64,000 bases of DNA from Ophioderma brevispina (taxonomy: Eukaryota > Echinodermata > Ophiuroidea > Amphilepidida > Ophiodermatidae), in the NCBI GenBank assembly GCA_023653785.1, contig JAMKCH010019724.1, positions 62,001 to 126,000 of the forward strand, in the 5' to 3' direction. Every line of letters starts with the position of its first letter. Within the stretch, counting starts at the first letter, position 1. A program made the position numbers and the translations under genes. Below, piece after piece: positions 11,641 to 24,517 of this stretch. Under the pieces are notes generated by a model that made no database searches, was not told the DNA's origin, and saw nothing but the letters and a program-made list of their open reading frames with translations.

Positions 11641-12058
11641 TTGCAAAAACCCTTACCATGTGGTCCTCTATCATAAGGATTAAGGAAAGGTATAGTTTGC
11701 CCTATCTGGGATGGATCGTTCAGGATTATTAGCAAAAAAGGTAAAAGGCATATTTTGATCTACAGGGATCAAAATGCAGAAAATGCACAGATTCGATTGA
11801 AATGGTCTCATATTGATGCTTTGCCATTCCAATTCATACTCAGAATAGTTAATACGAATCGGTTTGGGTCAATGGATCAATTGAGACAATTTTCATTCAA
11901 ATCCATGCATTTTTGCATTTTTTACCCATATAGGCCAAAAGTTCACCTTTTGATCTTTTTGCTAATAACTCCTGAACGATCCATCCCAGATGGGGCAAAC
12001 TAAACTTTTCATGAATCCTTATGACTAAAGTACACACTGGTGAGGTTTTAGCACAATA
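11638..12058. mobile_element. Palindromic MITE-like element, ~420 bp
   Basis: ATCTGGGATGGATCGTTCAG at about 11706 reappears inverted near 11975, and TCATAAGGATT...TAGTTTGCCC at 11670 reappears inverted near 12025. Arms of about 160 bp flank a short unique centre. It directly abuts the foldback element ending at 11640. No coding capacity. Confidence 0.78.
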
Positions 12059-12428
12059 TCATCAATTTGACATTTGACCCATGTACAAACTTTAATGGTG
12101 CCCTCAGATGGAAATATGACACTGGCATTTTCACAATTTGAAATATTTTTTCAGTAGTAATAAAACACTGACAACCGCTCCCTTACTAATATATTAAATG
12201 GCAACTTTTATGTTTGATCAGTCTGTTAACAAATGTATGCTTACTCATACACAGACTCATGATTTCTTGGACCTAGTGGGATAAGCTGGGATAGGTATAC
12301 CGTATGTCCACCCATCGGACAGTTCTTGTAGATCTCTCTTGGTAAAATTATGAGAATTTACTCTTTCAATAAATTTATATTTTGTGGTTTGGACAAAGTT
12401 TAGGATTTCATATGTTTAAGCCAAACAA

Positions 12429-12831
12429 TATACAGGTATCACAAGTTCTAAGTTCCCCCCAACATTATCCTTAATTAATGAAATACAAATACACAATGTC
12501 AACAAAATCTCAAATACACAATGACAGGAAGACGCTGTTCTGCCCATCTTGTGAGGAAATGATAGAAATTCAATACGATACCAACAAGACCCTCATTTGA
12601 AGTAACAAAAAAGTGCCAATAAAAAAGTTGTGCAGTAAATAGCATTGCTGCAATGTACTGGTTTGAGTGATTCTGCAAGGCAGGGGTAGACTTTCTCATA
12701 AGATGGGCAGATTATCACAAGATCGGGCAGAGGAGGCATCCTCGTCATTGCATTTGGAGATATTTTGCGTTATAGTCATAAATTAAGGATAATGCTAGGG
12801 GGAACTTAGAACTTGTGATATCTGTATGTAC
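12429..12831. mobile_element. Inverted-repeat MITE, ~400 bp
   Basis: ATCACAAGTTCTAAGTTCCC with ATTATCCTTAATT at the left end is matched by AATTAAGGATAAT...GGGAACTTAGAACTTGTGAT at the right. Inner segments (CTGCCCATCTT.TGA) are also inverted. No transposase frame was recognised. Confidence 0.8.
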
Positions 12832-13199
12832 ATGTAATATGAATGCCGGATTTCAATAATGACGGGAACGCCACTATTCAGTATTTTTTTCGAATGCAAA
12901 ATGCCCTTTTGTCTCTAAATGCTAGTGTTAGGTCATATCACCTGATATTATGTCATTGTGAAAAACAGACAACTTAAAGGCATTATCAGTGATTTGACAT
13001 ATCAGAAATCGAAAAAAAAATCATCAAAAAATCAGATGTTTGCATTGTCTGGAACAAGATAGGAACCGAACGTAACCTGCAAGTGATATGACCAAACGCA
13101 GGCCTAATAGAGACAAAATCGGATGTTTTAAGTCATGATGTCCGAACGCGACACTTACTTGTACCATTGGTACCATTTATTTTGTTTTAGCGCCTTTAA

Positions 13200-13475
13200 C
13201 AAACTGACTTACTCAGTTAATCAACTTGCTCATTGCAAACTGTATTGCACTCTGGATTGATAATATGTTTTTGTTTTTGTCCGTACTCTGCCACATGTTT
13301 TTCGTTTACGTCTGTCTTGCACATATTTGTTCTTGTCTTGTAATAAGAATAGTAAGGGTGGCCAAATGACTTTGAGCTTTGCTCTGCTTGGTCACCACAC
13401 CGGCATTAATAATAGTTTTTGTACACTTTGTATGTATTGATCATGGTGAATAAAATGAATGAACTGAACTTACTA
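13200..13475 (+). mobile_element. Possible 3' end of a non-LTR retrotransposon
   Basis: A block beginning near CACTCTGGATTGA runs through TTTGAGCTTTGCTCTGCTTG and GTCACCACACCGGC to an A-rich end GTGAATAAAATGAATGAACT. The layout resembles LINE 3' untranslated ends with a short ATGAA-type tail. No reverse transcriptase is present, so this is an inference from texture only. Confidence 0.35.
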
Positions 13476-14871
13476 CAACACGTCGTAAGGAATGGCGGGT
13501 CTATCGTTTGAAAACTACGTTTTAGTGAAAAAAAATCTTATGATGATTCTACAGATGTATCCTCATTTTAAGCTATTTCTGCAAATTTCCATTTTTTACT
13601 CTTTCAGGTTGAATCACTGATAGTGTCTAAAATTTTGAAAGCAGTCCTGAAGATGCCATTTACCACTGATCCCGACTTTTATTCGTAAACAAAAACATAA
13701 CAAATCACCCATTATTGACAAATACGCGTGTTACGCTTGGCCACTTATGAGGCAATTCTCAAAAAAGTGAAAGACCAGTAGAGTTATTTCTTTTTTTTGA
13801 TCCCAATTGTTGGCATTTTGCTTAAAATAAGTAACGGTGTTAATGTTCTTTGTTACTTGGCGAGATCTTACACGGAAATTATAGTTTTCTATACTTTCAA
13901 TATCATGATCTCGGTCATTTTACTCCATAAACACCTAAAAAACATGCAAAATGTGTTCCTAGCCTGTAGCAGTGTTTTATCAATCGACAGTTACCTCAAG
14001 TAATCAAATATTTGATTCAACCAGTGGTTTTTATTTCTTAAAATGCATCATGATATAATGATAGGGATCCATCTTGCCAATAACATTTCTTGGTAAGTAA
14101 AGAAGCCAATATAGGATTCCGCGAAATCATGTATTTACCGTTATCAGTGTATTAACTCAATTTTTTGAAAAAATGTAACGCAATGGGCTAATACCTTTTG
14201 CAGAGATCAAAGGGCAAAATATGTTATACATTGGAATTCATAACATCAAAAATGCGTGGTTGCAAATTGGCCTCGATAAAAAAATTATATTCCAAACTTA
14301 AATGCGGCCGTTTTAAGCATGTATTATAAATAGGCAACTCTAAATTACGTGAGAGTCTAGATACTTAAAAGATATACTGGCTATAGACACACCTACCCGA
14401 CCGTGATTAGTCAAATAATTAGGATTACATGCACTCGCCAAGTAGTAGACCACTGAAACGCATCAAACTGTATATTACGTTACGTATATTACGTTATCCA
14501 AAACGAAGACGAAAAATACAGGAATCCTATTAACGTCGCAGTAATTTGACGCTTCTGCCAATGCTACTCGAGTAATTGTTGATTTTTAATTGTTGTATCA
14601 AATAAGGTAAGCTAGTCACTTTCTTTAACCGGTCTATCCCAAAAAGTTTTGCGTAATAATATAAACACGGCAGGGTACACATTGTGCTGGGTTTGTGCAC
14701 TTTGTCGGTTGGTAATATAATAGGGAAGATAATGTCTTGTAAGTACTGATCACAGCGTATGCCATGCAGTGTGCACGGGGGATTGTACACATGCTAGTAG
14801 GTGTGCTTATAGGGGTTTAAGTTGCACATTCTGGTAGGTACGGGTAGGACCCAGGTCAAACATAATCGTTT
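13476..14871. other. AT-rich stretch without recognisable genes
   Basis: I saw only short frames with no family motifs. Fragments such as 'AATTCTCAAAAAAGTGAAAGACCA' style sequence near 13750 have a relative near 17210, so part is probably old repeat. Confidence 0.5.
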
Positions 14872-15757
14872 ACTCCCTCACTACAGAAAAGGTTTGAACC
14901 TTTGGTAGTTAGTATGGACCCTCTATATCATGGTAGTACTCTCAAATTGTGGTATCACTTTTTCAATCGGGGCCAATTTAAGTTCCACAGGGGTCAAACT
15001 TTTAAAATCGCTCCAATAATGTTGAAATGTATGCATATGTCCCGTCTGTCACAAGGATTCCAAAAATGTATATGTTTGTACATCTATGACCCATGGTTTT
15101 GGAGGTTACAGGGTATAAAAATGCGCTACAATGGTTAAAAAAGGGTCACTTTTTCTTTGTACAGGGGTCAAAATCAGTAGTTGCTCCACTTGTTTGAAAA
15201 TTATGACGTGTTCATCCCAGCTTAATAGTCAAAATAATGAATAGTTGGACCATATGAATGCCATAGTTACCATGTTATGGACAAAAGAGGTCATAGGTCA
15301 ACATTCCCAATTGGTGTTGACCTTCGTTGACCCTTATCTCCGTTAGTAAGCATTTAACCATAATAAAAACTATACCTTTTAGGAGTCCTCTTACCTTCAG
15401 GCAATAAACTGGCAAGTATTTAAAACAAACCAGATTAACTTTTAATGTTGACCCTGTACAAATTGAGATTGACCTTTTTTACTATTTTAGCCATTTTTAC
15501 CTTATAACTCCAAAACCCATTGGTCGTAGGTGGTACCAAACTATACATTTTGGAATCCTTATGATATTAGTGGACAATATGATACATTTCAACCATGATT
15601 GGGGCATTTAAAAGTTTGACCCCTGTTGTATAAACTTTAATTGGCCCCTATTGAAAAAAGTGATCCACAATTTGAGAGTACTACCTACCTAGCATTGTTG
15701 TAGAGGGTCCATACTACACTCTACCAAAGGTAGGTGTCAAACCTTCTGTAGTGGGGG
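14872..15757. mobile_element. Foldback element, ~0.9 kb with ~350-bp arms
   Basis: Left-end CACTACAGAAAAGGTTTGA and TATGGACCCTCTA are mirrored at the right end by the complementary TAGAGGGTCCATA and TCAAACCTTCTGTAGTGG. AGTACTCTCAAATTGTGG, CAGGGGTCAAACTTTTAAA and AAGGATTCCAAAA are also mirrored. Related, partly deleted pieces occur in an alkaline phosphatase intron near 54.0-54.7 kb. No open frame of note. Confidence 0.82.
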
Positions 15758-18589
15758 TTTAAAAAGAATTCTTAAACAAGGCCCACTAGGGCTTGCTCCT
15801 CCTCTATGGATCGTGGTTAGATAAACGTAATATACGCAAAGGTTTAGGGCCTATTTAAATATCTTTTGGTTACAATCTTTCTGCACAAGTCTTAAAAGGT
15901 TATGGTTATTATAGAATTTGTAGTGAAATGATAAAGAAACAGAAGTTTTTAAGTCGACTTTCCGCGACGCGACTAATAGATAGGCCAAGGGAAAGAAATA
16001 GGCCTATAGACCTCAGTGTCGGCTGTTTAAAATACCACTGTTGCAAACTTAATGATTGTTTAATCTGAAAATATTATACATCAGTAAAAATTATATTGAA
16101 TCTTATTTTTGTAGCGGTATCGTAAAAATGAATCAGAACTTCGCGATGGAGACTAAAACCGGACTCAACGAAGCTAAACGCGTCCAGAAATTATATAATA
16201 AGAGCTGAATTACCAACCGAGGGCACAGAAAAGAAGGGAATATGTCTGTGATTCTCCAAAGAAGCCACAGCCAAGAAAAAGTAAAGAAAAATGGCAGCCG
16301 CTGCTCTGTGGGAATAATGCGATTTCAAATGAAAATAAAGTGATAACAAATATGACACGGATTGGTATAAGGGCAAAATTGGAGACACTATACAGAACAT
16401 TCTGCGGAGTGAAAGCACTAGCTGTGGAAAAACACCATTATGCCATAATTCCAAAATTTCAATAAACCCAGAGTCATTAAAAAAAAAAAAAATAACCTAA
16501 TTCGAAAAAAATGAAGCTAACCTGTTGTCTTGGTTTAGTAAAAAACAACCTAATTTACGTATTCACTGTCGTTATTTAAGCATGTTGAAAGTGGATTTAC
16601 AAAATACTTATTTACGCATTATGATGTAATATTACGGTTATCCTACGAAGCAACGTTAAAAACGGAAGGATATTGAAATAGATTTACCCTGTACTTCATG
16701 CAAGTGAATAATTGATTTTCAAAAAGGGTTAAAATATGCTTATCAAAGGCAAATAAATTTATAGCCCTAAGAATATCAGGATACTATCCGTATTCTGAAA
16801 AAAAAGATCTTGTCTTGTTTTGAAAACTTTCATAATATCGATAAAAATACAAAATAGACGAAGAGAAGGACTGTCGTGTAAAGTACAATTTTGTATCATA
16901 CAGTTATTGCTTCACTTCAAGCATTCCTGATATGTCTCTCACCATTAGTGAGAATTCTGAATTTCAAGTGTTAACACTTCTTTTAAAATCAAAATTTATC
17001 CGAGATGCATGTCGGATAACGTAATATACAAGGCCCAAAAAACAGGAAAAACAACTTAATTTGAAGGTTCAAAAGTAAAATATGGAACAAGTGTGTTCAT
17101 AACTTTTGTTGTTCCATGATGTATGATAGGTTAACCTGCCTAATAAAAAATGTATGATAAATACATTTTTGCGCGAATTTGTTTTTTTCTTCCGATTTTT
17201 CAAATGGAAGTGGTTCACTTTTTTGAGAATACCCTTATGGGTTCTTTACTACACATTTCAACTCAACATGCATAAAAATATTTTTAATTTTGTACTTTTT
17301 ATACTCACCCTGTAGTGTCCATTTTGAACAAAATCGCTGATAGTGGCTTTAAAGACAAGAACACCAACAAGTGAAAGTCAGAATTTTGCTAACAAGGAGC
17401 TCAGAATTTGAACCTAGATTTCAATATCTACACATACCCTGAAATTTTAGCTGAAACTGATCCAAAGAAAAACATTAAATAAATAAATACAGATGCCCAG
17501 CAACGTACAGGTGCTAAATACAGTCCAAGAAATTAGCCTACAAATTAATATGTATTTCTCACAAAGTACTAAAAACCGACCACGACTAAAGCTTTGGAAA
17601 TACTGAACAGTTTTGGCAGTGTATTGCTTTGGGGTTTAGCGTGTACCACCATTCTAATTTGTTCCTTTCGGCCAGTGAGGCAAATAAGCATAATAATTGG
17701 GTGGGTCAACTTTAATAATTGACCCAAAAAGTATTGGAAACATAATTTACTGGGTGGGCCAATGTATTTTCCAGAATTCCTCAACAAATTGCTATTTATA
17801 AAAACAAAACAACAAACCAAAAGCTTATATCAAATTGGAGCAATTTTTATCCATAAGTAATCTCCTACGTGATCTTTAATGTGGTATTGGAGGGTTGCGA
17901 TTGTGGGGAACATGTAACATGGATATTTTCAGAAAGAAAATAAGAAGGATGAAGAATTTAATTATTTATGAAGGAAGAAAGTTAGCATATAGTATGATTT
18001 TAACTGGTATCATTTTTCCTACAATCAGAATAGGAGTAATTATGAATGGTAGTGCCCGTTTGTCCTTTTTTAAATATTCATTTAAATAAAAGTGGATTAA
18101 GCCCTCTCTTTTGAAAATGAGCTCTTTCATATATATAGTTGTGCCATTTTATTTTGTAATGAATTAATAATTAATTGGTCACTCATAAAGTGCTACAACA
18201 AGTATCTAAATTAATTTAGTAGTAAATAAGGCTTTCAACTCATTGAAGCATTGTAAAGTATTTGAATTTTACTCACTCAACTACTATTAATATAAAAATG
18301 GGTATTTAAAGGACTGCGAACTCCTGTAAGATACTGTGCAATGTTAAAAAAATATTGAAATGTTTGAATATAATTGTGCAGTCTTACACTAAATTACATT
18401 TTTTATCAAAATACCTTGCTTTTATCTTTCATGACTGCTTTTGATAAACATGAAATAAAATCTACAGAGAGAAAAGTTCATTACCACATCCAATTTTTAG
18501 TGCTTTAAGCTCTCCATTGTGTATTTCTCCGGGTTTTCAATTTTACCAAAAACCGGGGTTTCTTTGCACATTTAAAACTAAACACACCT
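15758..18589. other. AT-rich intergenic sequence, no gene recognised
   Basis: Several short frames (for example 16191-16454 minus and 17569-17820 minus) show no conserved motif, plausible codon context or splice partners. I see nothing reportable apart from small A/T homopolymers. Confidence 0.5.
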
Positions 18590-18960
18590 GCCAAAAATAG
18601 TAAGGGCTCTCCCACAATATATGAAATATTGGTCTATAAAAGTAATGATGCTATTGCGTGCAGATTTGGTGCTTTTGTCTATTTTCTTAAAGAAAATCCC
18701 AATTTTCCTTAATTTTTAGCCAAAAAGACATTTTCTCCACCAAAACATCCCAATTAATACACCGTTTACCCAAATGTCTCATCTGGACTATTCATGCAAT
18801 CTATAAAGATCTATAATAAAAAAATACCACCACATCAGATTCCTAGTATTTTTGGCTTTAACATTTTTTTCTTAATTTTTAGCCCCAAAATAGAGTTTTT
18901 TGCTAAGCAAACACCCCACTGCCACCATTTTTGGTTTTTACAACAACCATCATTTCATAA
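18590..18960 (-). repeat. Inverted copy of the dispersed repeat at 9530-9830
   Basis: TTAATTTTTAGCC, CATCTGGACTATTCATGCA and CATCAGATTCCTAGTATTTT correspond on the opposite strand to the segments at 9530-9830. Two TTAATTTTTAGCC units inside hint at an internal partial duplication. Confidence 0.55.
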
Positions 18961-19534
18961 ATTCTACATTATTATCCTTCGAAAAAAAAGTTGTTGTATT
19001 ATTTGTTGTAACCGAGGGAGGGTTCCCGACCAATTTGAAGTCCTGGCCACCCCTAAGGCACGATCTGGTCGATGTTCTGTGTATCCCGTGTCATTCTCTG
19101 TGTGTGTGTGTCTGTGGTCAAATGTTACCCTTATTATATTGTCATGCCGTATTAGTTTCGTATGGCTACTATGATGTTAACTTGGTGGAAAGGAGGGGGC
19201 GTGTGGGGTGGACATTGTTTGTGACCTCATGTTACATGGGTGACTTCATGTCACCTTTGGCCCTATTCACACACCGCGGACGCAGACTACACTCGCGGTC
19301 CGGGCAAGATGTATTTTTTCTCTCTTTTTTAAAGGCACCCGAAGCATTTGAATGCTTTACCAATTTTTTTGAAGAAAAGCAGATAACAGAGTTTGTATAG
19401 TCGCATTCATTGGCTTGTGTACAGTTTTAACAGAAGTCAGGTTTAAAAGCGGACCTGCTCTGAAACAAGAACTAAGCTGTTACTAGTATAGCTGGTCGGT
19501 TATGGAACAGGTGCGGCCCAGTCAATTCTCAATA

Positions 19535-19842
19535 GGGGGGGGGCGCCCGTCACTATTCGCTTTAAAATTTTCGGCGTCTCTTTCGCGCGCCGGGTAGACC
19601 CAATTTTTTTTTTACTCGTTCGGAAATTCTTGAAGAGCGGGGGGTGGGGGGGGGGGATTGGGAGTGCCGACGCCTATTTTTTTCGTTTTTTGAAGCACCA
19701 GAGCACCACATAACACAACACCTAAGAGTACCCCCCCCCTCCCCCCCCCGCTCTTCAGATTTCAAACCGACTGAACAAATTGTTTCTACCCGGCTAGCGC
19801 ATCGAGCTGGGAAAATTTTACAGATTGTGTCTGCAAGGGCGC
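19535..19842. mobile_element. G/C-rich foldback element
   Basis: GGGCGCCC, TAAAATTTTC, GCCGGGTAGA and TGAAGAGCGGGGG on the left all recur inverted between 19735 and 19842. Long G and C homopolymers lie at the inner arm ends (about 19640 and 19732-19750). Overlapping frames on both strands come from this symmetry. No protein similarity was recognised. Confidence 0.7.
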
Positions 19843-19854
19843 CCACAAAATCTC

Positions 19855-19990
19855 TTTTCCAGATCTACAAGGCGCCCGGCTCCCTTTGCGGCAAAAGGCA
19901 TTTTTCTACATATACAAGGCGCCCGGCGCCTTTGGTTTATGGTCAAAAAATAGGGGGGAGGGGGGCGCGCGCCTGGTGCGCCCCCCCTAA
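19855..19990. repeat. Short GC-rich direct duplication
   Basis: CTACAAGGCGCCCGGC at about 19864 recurs as CTACATATACAAGGCGCCCG near 19905, each followed by GCCTTTG- or CCTTTG-like text and then a G-run and C-run. It is probably part of the neighbouring G-rich repeat. Confidence 0.4.
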
Positions 19991-20664
19991 ATCCGCTGTC
20001 TATGTGAAAATTATTGTTATGGGTCCATCAAAAGGGGGCAATTTGCAGGTGACTGATTTTGAATTTTGGTCTTCTTTATGTAGATTTCATTTTTAAGCTT
20101 TAAATGACACTTAATATCAAAATTGGTAAGGCATTCACACTTACAAGTGGAAAATGATCCCAAATTGGTTTATTATTGCGGATTTGAAATCCTTTTTGTA
20201 TGAGGGGATGTTGGTTGTGGAAACATCAGCAGTTCCTTAATTGCAGTTTACATTTTGTGTCCAAAGATGACGTAGTTAGTTTTCTGATATTTGAGCCTTT
20301 TTCAATTTGACTCTAATTTTGACCCCCAAATTAGGAACGAACGATGCCCCTTTAATCACTACTCACATTTAAGACAGTCAACATAAGTTATATAATATTG
20401 GATGCTGGGTTGATAACAAAACGAGGCGATATTTCTGTTATCAGCCGAAAAAGCCTCCAAATATTATTATTAATGAAAGAAGAAGCTGACTTGACAAATA
20501 GTTTTTTAAAATGGCCTTCAAAACTAATAAAAACAGAGTATGTGCTTGACGGTCGCATGACCGAATGCCCAATACTTTTGCGTATTGTGTTCAGTGTGGG
20601 CTGTACTCGCTAATTGCACTGTGGTATTGCACCATACGTGCATAATAATTTATATTATATTTAT

Positions 20665-21260
20665 AGTCCAATGACAGTCTGCCCTTCATAGAAGCACTTG
20701 AAGCTAAGTGGATGTGGGACACCACCCTCAACACGTTAGATGGTCGCCTAGAAACCTGTCATAGGAATAGGTCTATATAGCCTTTAATAGTCAATCAAAG
20801 AATGACTTCTTTAATTGGAAGTAAAGGAATGCCCTTTAATGGTTGTAATGGAATGATCTCATAGTGCCGCTTTAAATTGGGACATAAGGAATGTCTCTTT
20901 AATAGCAATGGCCTTTTAATTGGTAATTAAAAATGCCCCTGTTTAATCCATTAATTCAAAGATACAATCACATGACTTTTATTATATAGTTTCAAAAGCC
21001 AGTCTGCTGCATAGAATGCACTTGCAGCTAAGTGGACTGTTGGACACCACCCTCAACACACAATTCCCATAACAGACAGTTATATGGTCACCTAGGCAGC
21101 TGATGATAGGAACATGTCTATATAGCCTTTACTGGCCAGCAGCCTTCTTTTTGGTAAAAATTAATGAATGCCCCTTTAATTGGTCAATGAATTGATCATT
21201 AGAGTGCCCCTTTAAATTAGCAAATTAATGCTCCTTAATTAGGCAAATAACCCTATAATT
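20665..21260 (+). repeat. Tandem duplication, ~320 bp unit
   Basis: 'GACACCACCCTCAACAC', 'CTTG.AGCTAAGTGGA' and 'GTCTATATAGCCTTTA' occur in the same order around 20680-20785 and 21000-21130. Both copies continue into 'ATGCCCCTTTAATTGG' runs, related to the repeat near 8050. The copies have diverged through indels. Confidence 0.7.
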
Positions 21261-21289
21261 ATCAATTTATCCATCAAAGAAGCACTAAT

Positions 21290-22020
21290 CACTAACTGGG
21301 GATTTTCTGTATTGTGTGTATATATCATGTCTATTTAATTGTAAGGCTTCATGATGTATTGACTTGAGTGTGATTTTTTTTTACTCGGTATACGGTACGT
21401 ACCATTCAACACAACACATGATCTGATAAAACAAGAACTGGAAGAAAACAAAATAGACCTAACCTTTTATCATGTGCATTCAGCACAATTGTGTTGACCC
21501 ATTACTGTCATGACTGTACCCTGCACGTGACACCGGCTGTATTGGCAAAGCTACGGTTGTGTTTGTATGTTAGTCAAGCCTCAACGGACATTACATGATT
21601 ATTGTATTTACAACCACACACTGTCATTTGAACCAAGGCCGATACATACGATGAAAAATTCGCTGACCGGCGAATATTCATCATTACTAACGGCTTTTCT
21701 GGCTCCTACGTGACCATGTATGAGATCCACAGCATTTTTGGTTCAAATTGCTGAAATCACTGCCTCTCAAATCACCTTCGACGTCACTAGAATGTCTTGA
21801 AAATGATGTTTATTTCATTCATTTTCGTTGTTTCGGTTACGCAGCTGCGGCATTTTCATCTACTCAGCCGTCCAGTGTTTTCTATTCAGTTTTTCCCGTT
21901 TTTTCCAAACAAGCGCGTTCACTTTTTCGGACTGTGCTACCATGGCCATCTTTGTCACTGATTTTCAAGGAACTTAGCATATCACGAGGTCATTTAGGGT
22001 GGGTTGACAGTGTTTTGCAA
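21290..22020 (+). repeat. Duplicated block, copy 1 (copy 2 at 24822-25385)
   Basis: TAACTGGGGATTTT.TGTATTGTGTGT at the start, GATGTATTGACTTG, CATTCAGCAC in the middle and GCCATCTTTGTCACTGATTTTCA plus GGTCATTTAGGGTGGGTTGACA at the end recur in order in the second block. The block is non-coding. It may be a dispersed element or a local segmental duplication. Confidence 0.65.
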
Positions 22021-22929
22021 AATAATGCGCCCATATGACGCCCAACTGACACACTTTATGACGCCATATCCGACATACTTAGAACTTTAATACTCTGTTC
22101 GTTCTAAAATTCAAAGTGGGTGCTTGGTACTTGACGGTTTGTAATTGTTTTGTGAAGAGCTTACTCTGTAGTGTTTTATAATCTTACAACGATTATATTA
22201 GCCGAAAAATCCTTTTTTCCTTGCCGCGATCACTCACGCCCGCCCACTTAATGTAAAAGGTGTTTCTTTGAAATTGGTCAAGACGTAATTGATCGGCATT
22301 GGCAACAACTTTCATAACGGCACGGAGTCCGTCCCAGTCAGTTCCACGGGTACCGACCAGCAAAAAAACAAGAGCGGTAAACCGCCCGTGTGGATTCGTG
22401 GCACCTATGGTTTGGTGGGTTGTGACTGGTGGACTTTGGCATCCCGTTTTTGGGATGCGGACCCGGAAGGGCATGACTAATGGGTTACTGATGCAAATAA
22501 ATTAACGATGGTCCTTTAATTTTGTGATGGAATGGTCTGATATTTGGTAAATGAATAAATTAATGAATATACCTTTAACAATGCCCTGGACCCATGAGAG
22601 CTATGATTAAAACGTGGGGTAAAATTGATAGCTGGGGCTTTATGCATTTTCACCGCTAATTGTATTTTCGTATTTTGATATATGCCCTACAACTGCCCTG
22701 GACCCATATGGAGCTTATTAACCCTTCCGTGGCCCAAGGCATCCAGTAAAAAATTTGGGTTGATTTGGTGTTTTATAATTAGCTGCTGCATTTTTTCTAG
22801 GGATAATTTTCTCCAATGGTTGATAATTTTTGTTGTCACATATATTAATTATCACCAAGGACAAATTTTGTATTTGATAAAAAGGCAAGAAAAAAATATG
22901 TCGCGGTCGTTGTACCGCTAGTGTCGTCT

Positions 22930-23305
22930 GCCCTCGTGGTTTGTGAATGGGGTCAAGTGACTGATGTCACCAAGGTGACATGAGGTCACCAAGTGACAAT
23001 GAGGTCACCAAGGTCACTGGGGTCCCAAAGGTCACATGAGGTCACCAAGGTCACATGGGGCACCAAGGTCACACGGGGTCACCAAGGACCCCCCTCCCAC
23101 TAGGTCACCAAGGCACACAGGTCGCCAATGTCACACAAGGGTCACCAAGGTCACAGGTCCCAAGGTCCACAGGTCGCCAAATTCACATGTGGTCGCCAAA
23201 GTCACATGGGTCACCAAGGTCACATGGGTCACCAAGGTCACATGAGGTCACCGTAGGTCACATGGGGTCACTGATGTCAATGGGGTCACTGAGCTCACCA
23301 ATTTC
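22930..23305 (+). repeat. Minisatellite of GGTCACCAAGGTCACATG units
   Basis: At least a dozen imperfect units of about 15-19 bp contain AGGTCA half-sites, often as AGGTCA-CCA-AGGTCA. Open frames here (Gly-His-Pro-Ser-rich) simply translate the repeat. A shorter related tract lies at 24518-24612. Confidence 0.9.
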
Positions 23306-23319
23306 AACCCACCCCACCC

Positions 23320-24095
23320 CTCACTGAAAAGCACGTCCCCACCTTACCCCACTCGACCCGATCCCCAATCTCACCCCCCCCCCACCTCCCAGACGTATCC
23401 ACCCCTCCCTGATGCAAGCCGCAACAAACCCTCGAATCCCCCGAGTCCTAAATGCCGCTTCCCACAACGCATCACATTACGTCCTGCAGCCCACCTCCCT
23501 CCGTACACTGACACGCCCTGCCCGCCCCGAACCCCCCCCCTACACGCCCCCCCCTTACCTCCCCCCACGGCGGCTGCCCCCCCGTCCCCCCCCCCCGCCC
23601 CTTCCCTGCCCATCGACTGAGGAGCGGTGGAAGGTTTCGTGTGGGGAGCGGATGGGAGCGCTGGACGACGGAGGGAAGGCCTATGACTTGTGGGGGTGGG
23701 ATGGTGTGGGGGTGGGGGGATGTATTTGGGAGGGTAGGGAGCCTAGTAAACCAATGTTCTCTGAGATGAGTGGGTTTGGGGAGGCGGATTTGCAAATGGT
23801 GGGGGGAGGGGGATCCAATGGAGTGTGTGTGCGTATCGGATGTCTGGGTTGGAGGATGGATGCAGATCAGGGGGATGGCGGGTGGGCGATAATAGGGGGT
23901 CGGCCAATCTAAATGGGGTGTGAGTTGAAGGCGGGGGGTGGGGTAGAGGAGGTAAGAAGGTGAGGTGCTAGGGAGGGGTGGCTCGGCAGGGGGCCCCCCC
24001 GCTTTGGTTTCCCCCCCCCCCCGCCCGTCTCTTCTCCCCCCCCCCCCCCCCTCCCCCCCCCCCCCCCCCTGCCCCCCCCCGCGCCCCCCCTTCGC
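23320..24095. repeat. Low-complexity C-rich and G-rich block
   Basis: C-rich 23320-23610, G-rich 23630-23990 and long C homopolymers 24008-24090 alternate. The predicted Gly- and Pro-rich proteins on both strands follow from this composition. No domain is recognised. Homopolymer lengths are probably unreliable. Confidence 0.8.
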
Positions 24096-24517
24096 CCTCC
24101 ATAGATTCCACACAAGATGTATGGTATAGTAGTTTTTTCATGTAGCAAGGAATTTTTGCATATCCTATGTACCGTTTTTAGCGATACAACAATTATGCAT
24201 ATTTAATGAGCTCATTTGCATACTAGCCGGATGGTACGGAGAACTTTAATGGCAAAGAGATGTGCACCCCATAATGGGTTTTCGTGAAGTGAAGACTTAA
24301 CATATCTGATGTACCATTTTAAAAATAAGCGATTACGCTGATTTTTGCATATTAATTATTAATTAGCTCATTTGCATATGTAATTTGCCGAATATGCCCA
24401 ACATCTAATCAGGGTCGAGAACTCTTTAACCCGCCTCCTCCAAACCAGGTACTCATTATACGGCCTACGGAACCAGATACTTGCAACAAGTCCTTGAGGA
24501 AAGGGTACATTTTGGCC

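Noticed and set aside
22930..23305. CRISPR-like array
   Set aside because: Units are contiguous and imperfect without unique spacers, and the genome is eukaryotic.
23371..24148. Long Gly-rich and Pro-rich frames on both strands (up to 213 codons)
   Set aside because: Caused by G and C homopolymers that suppress stops; no domain and unreliable lengths.
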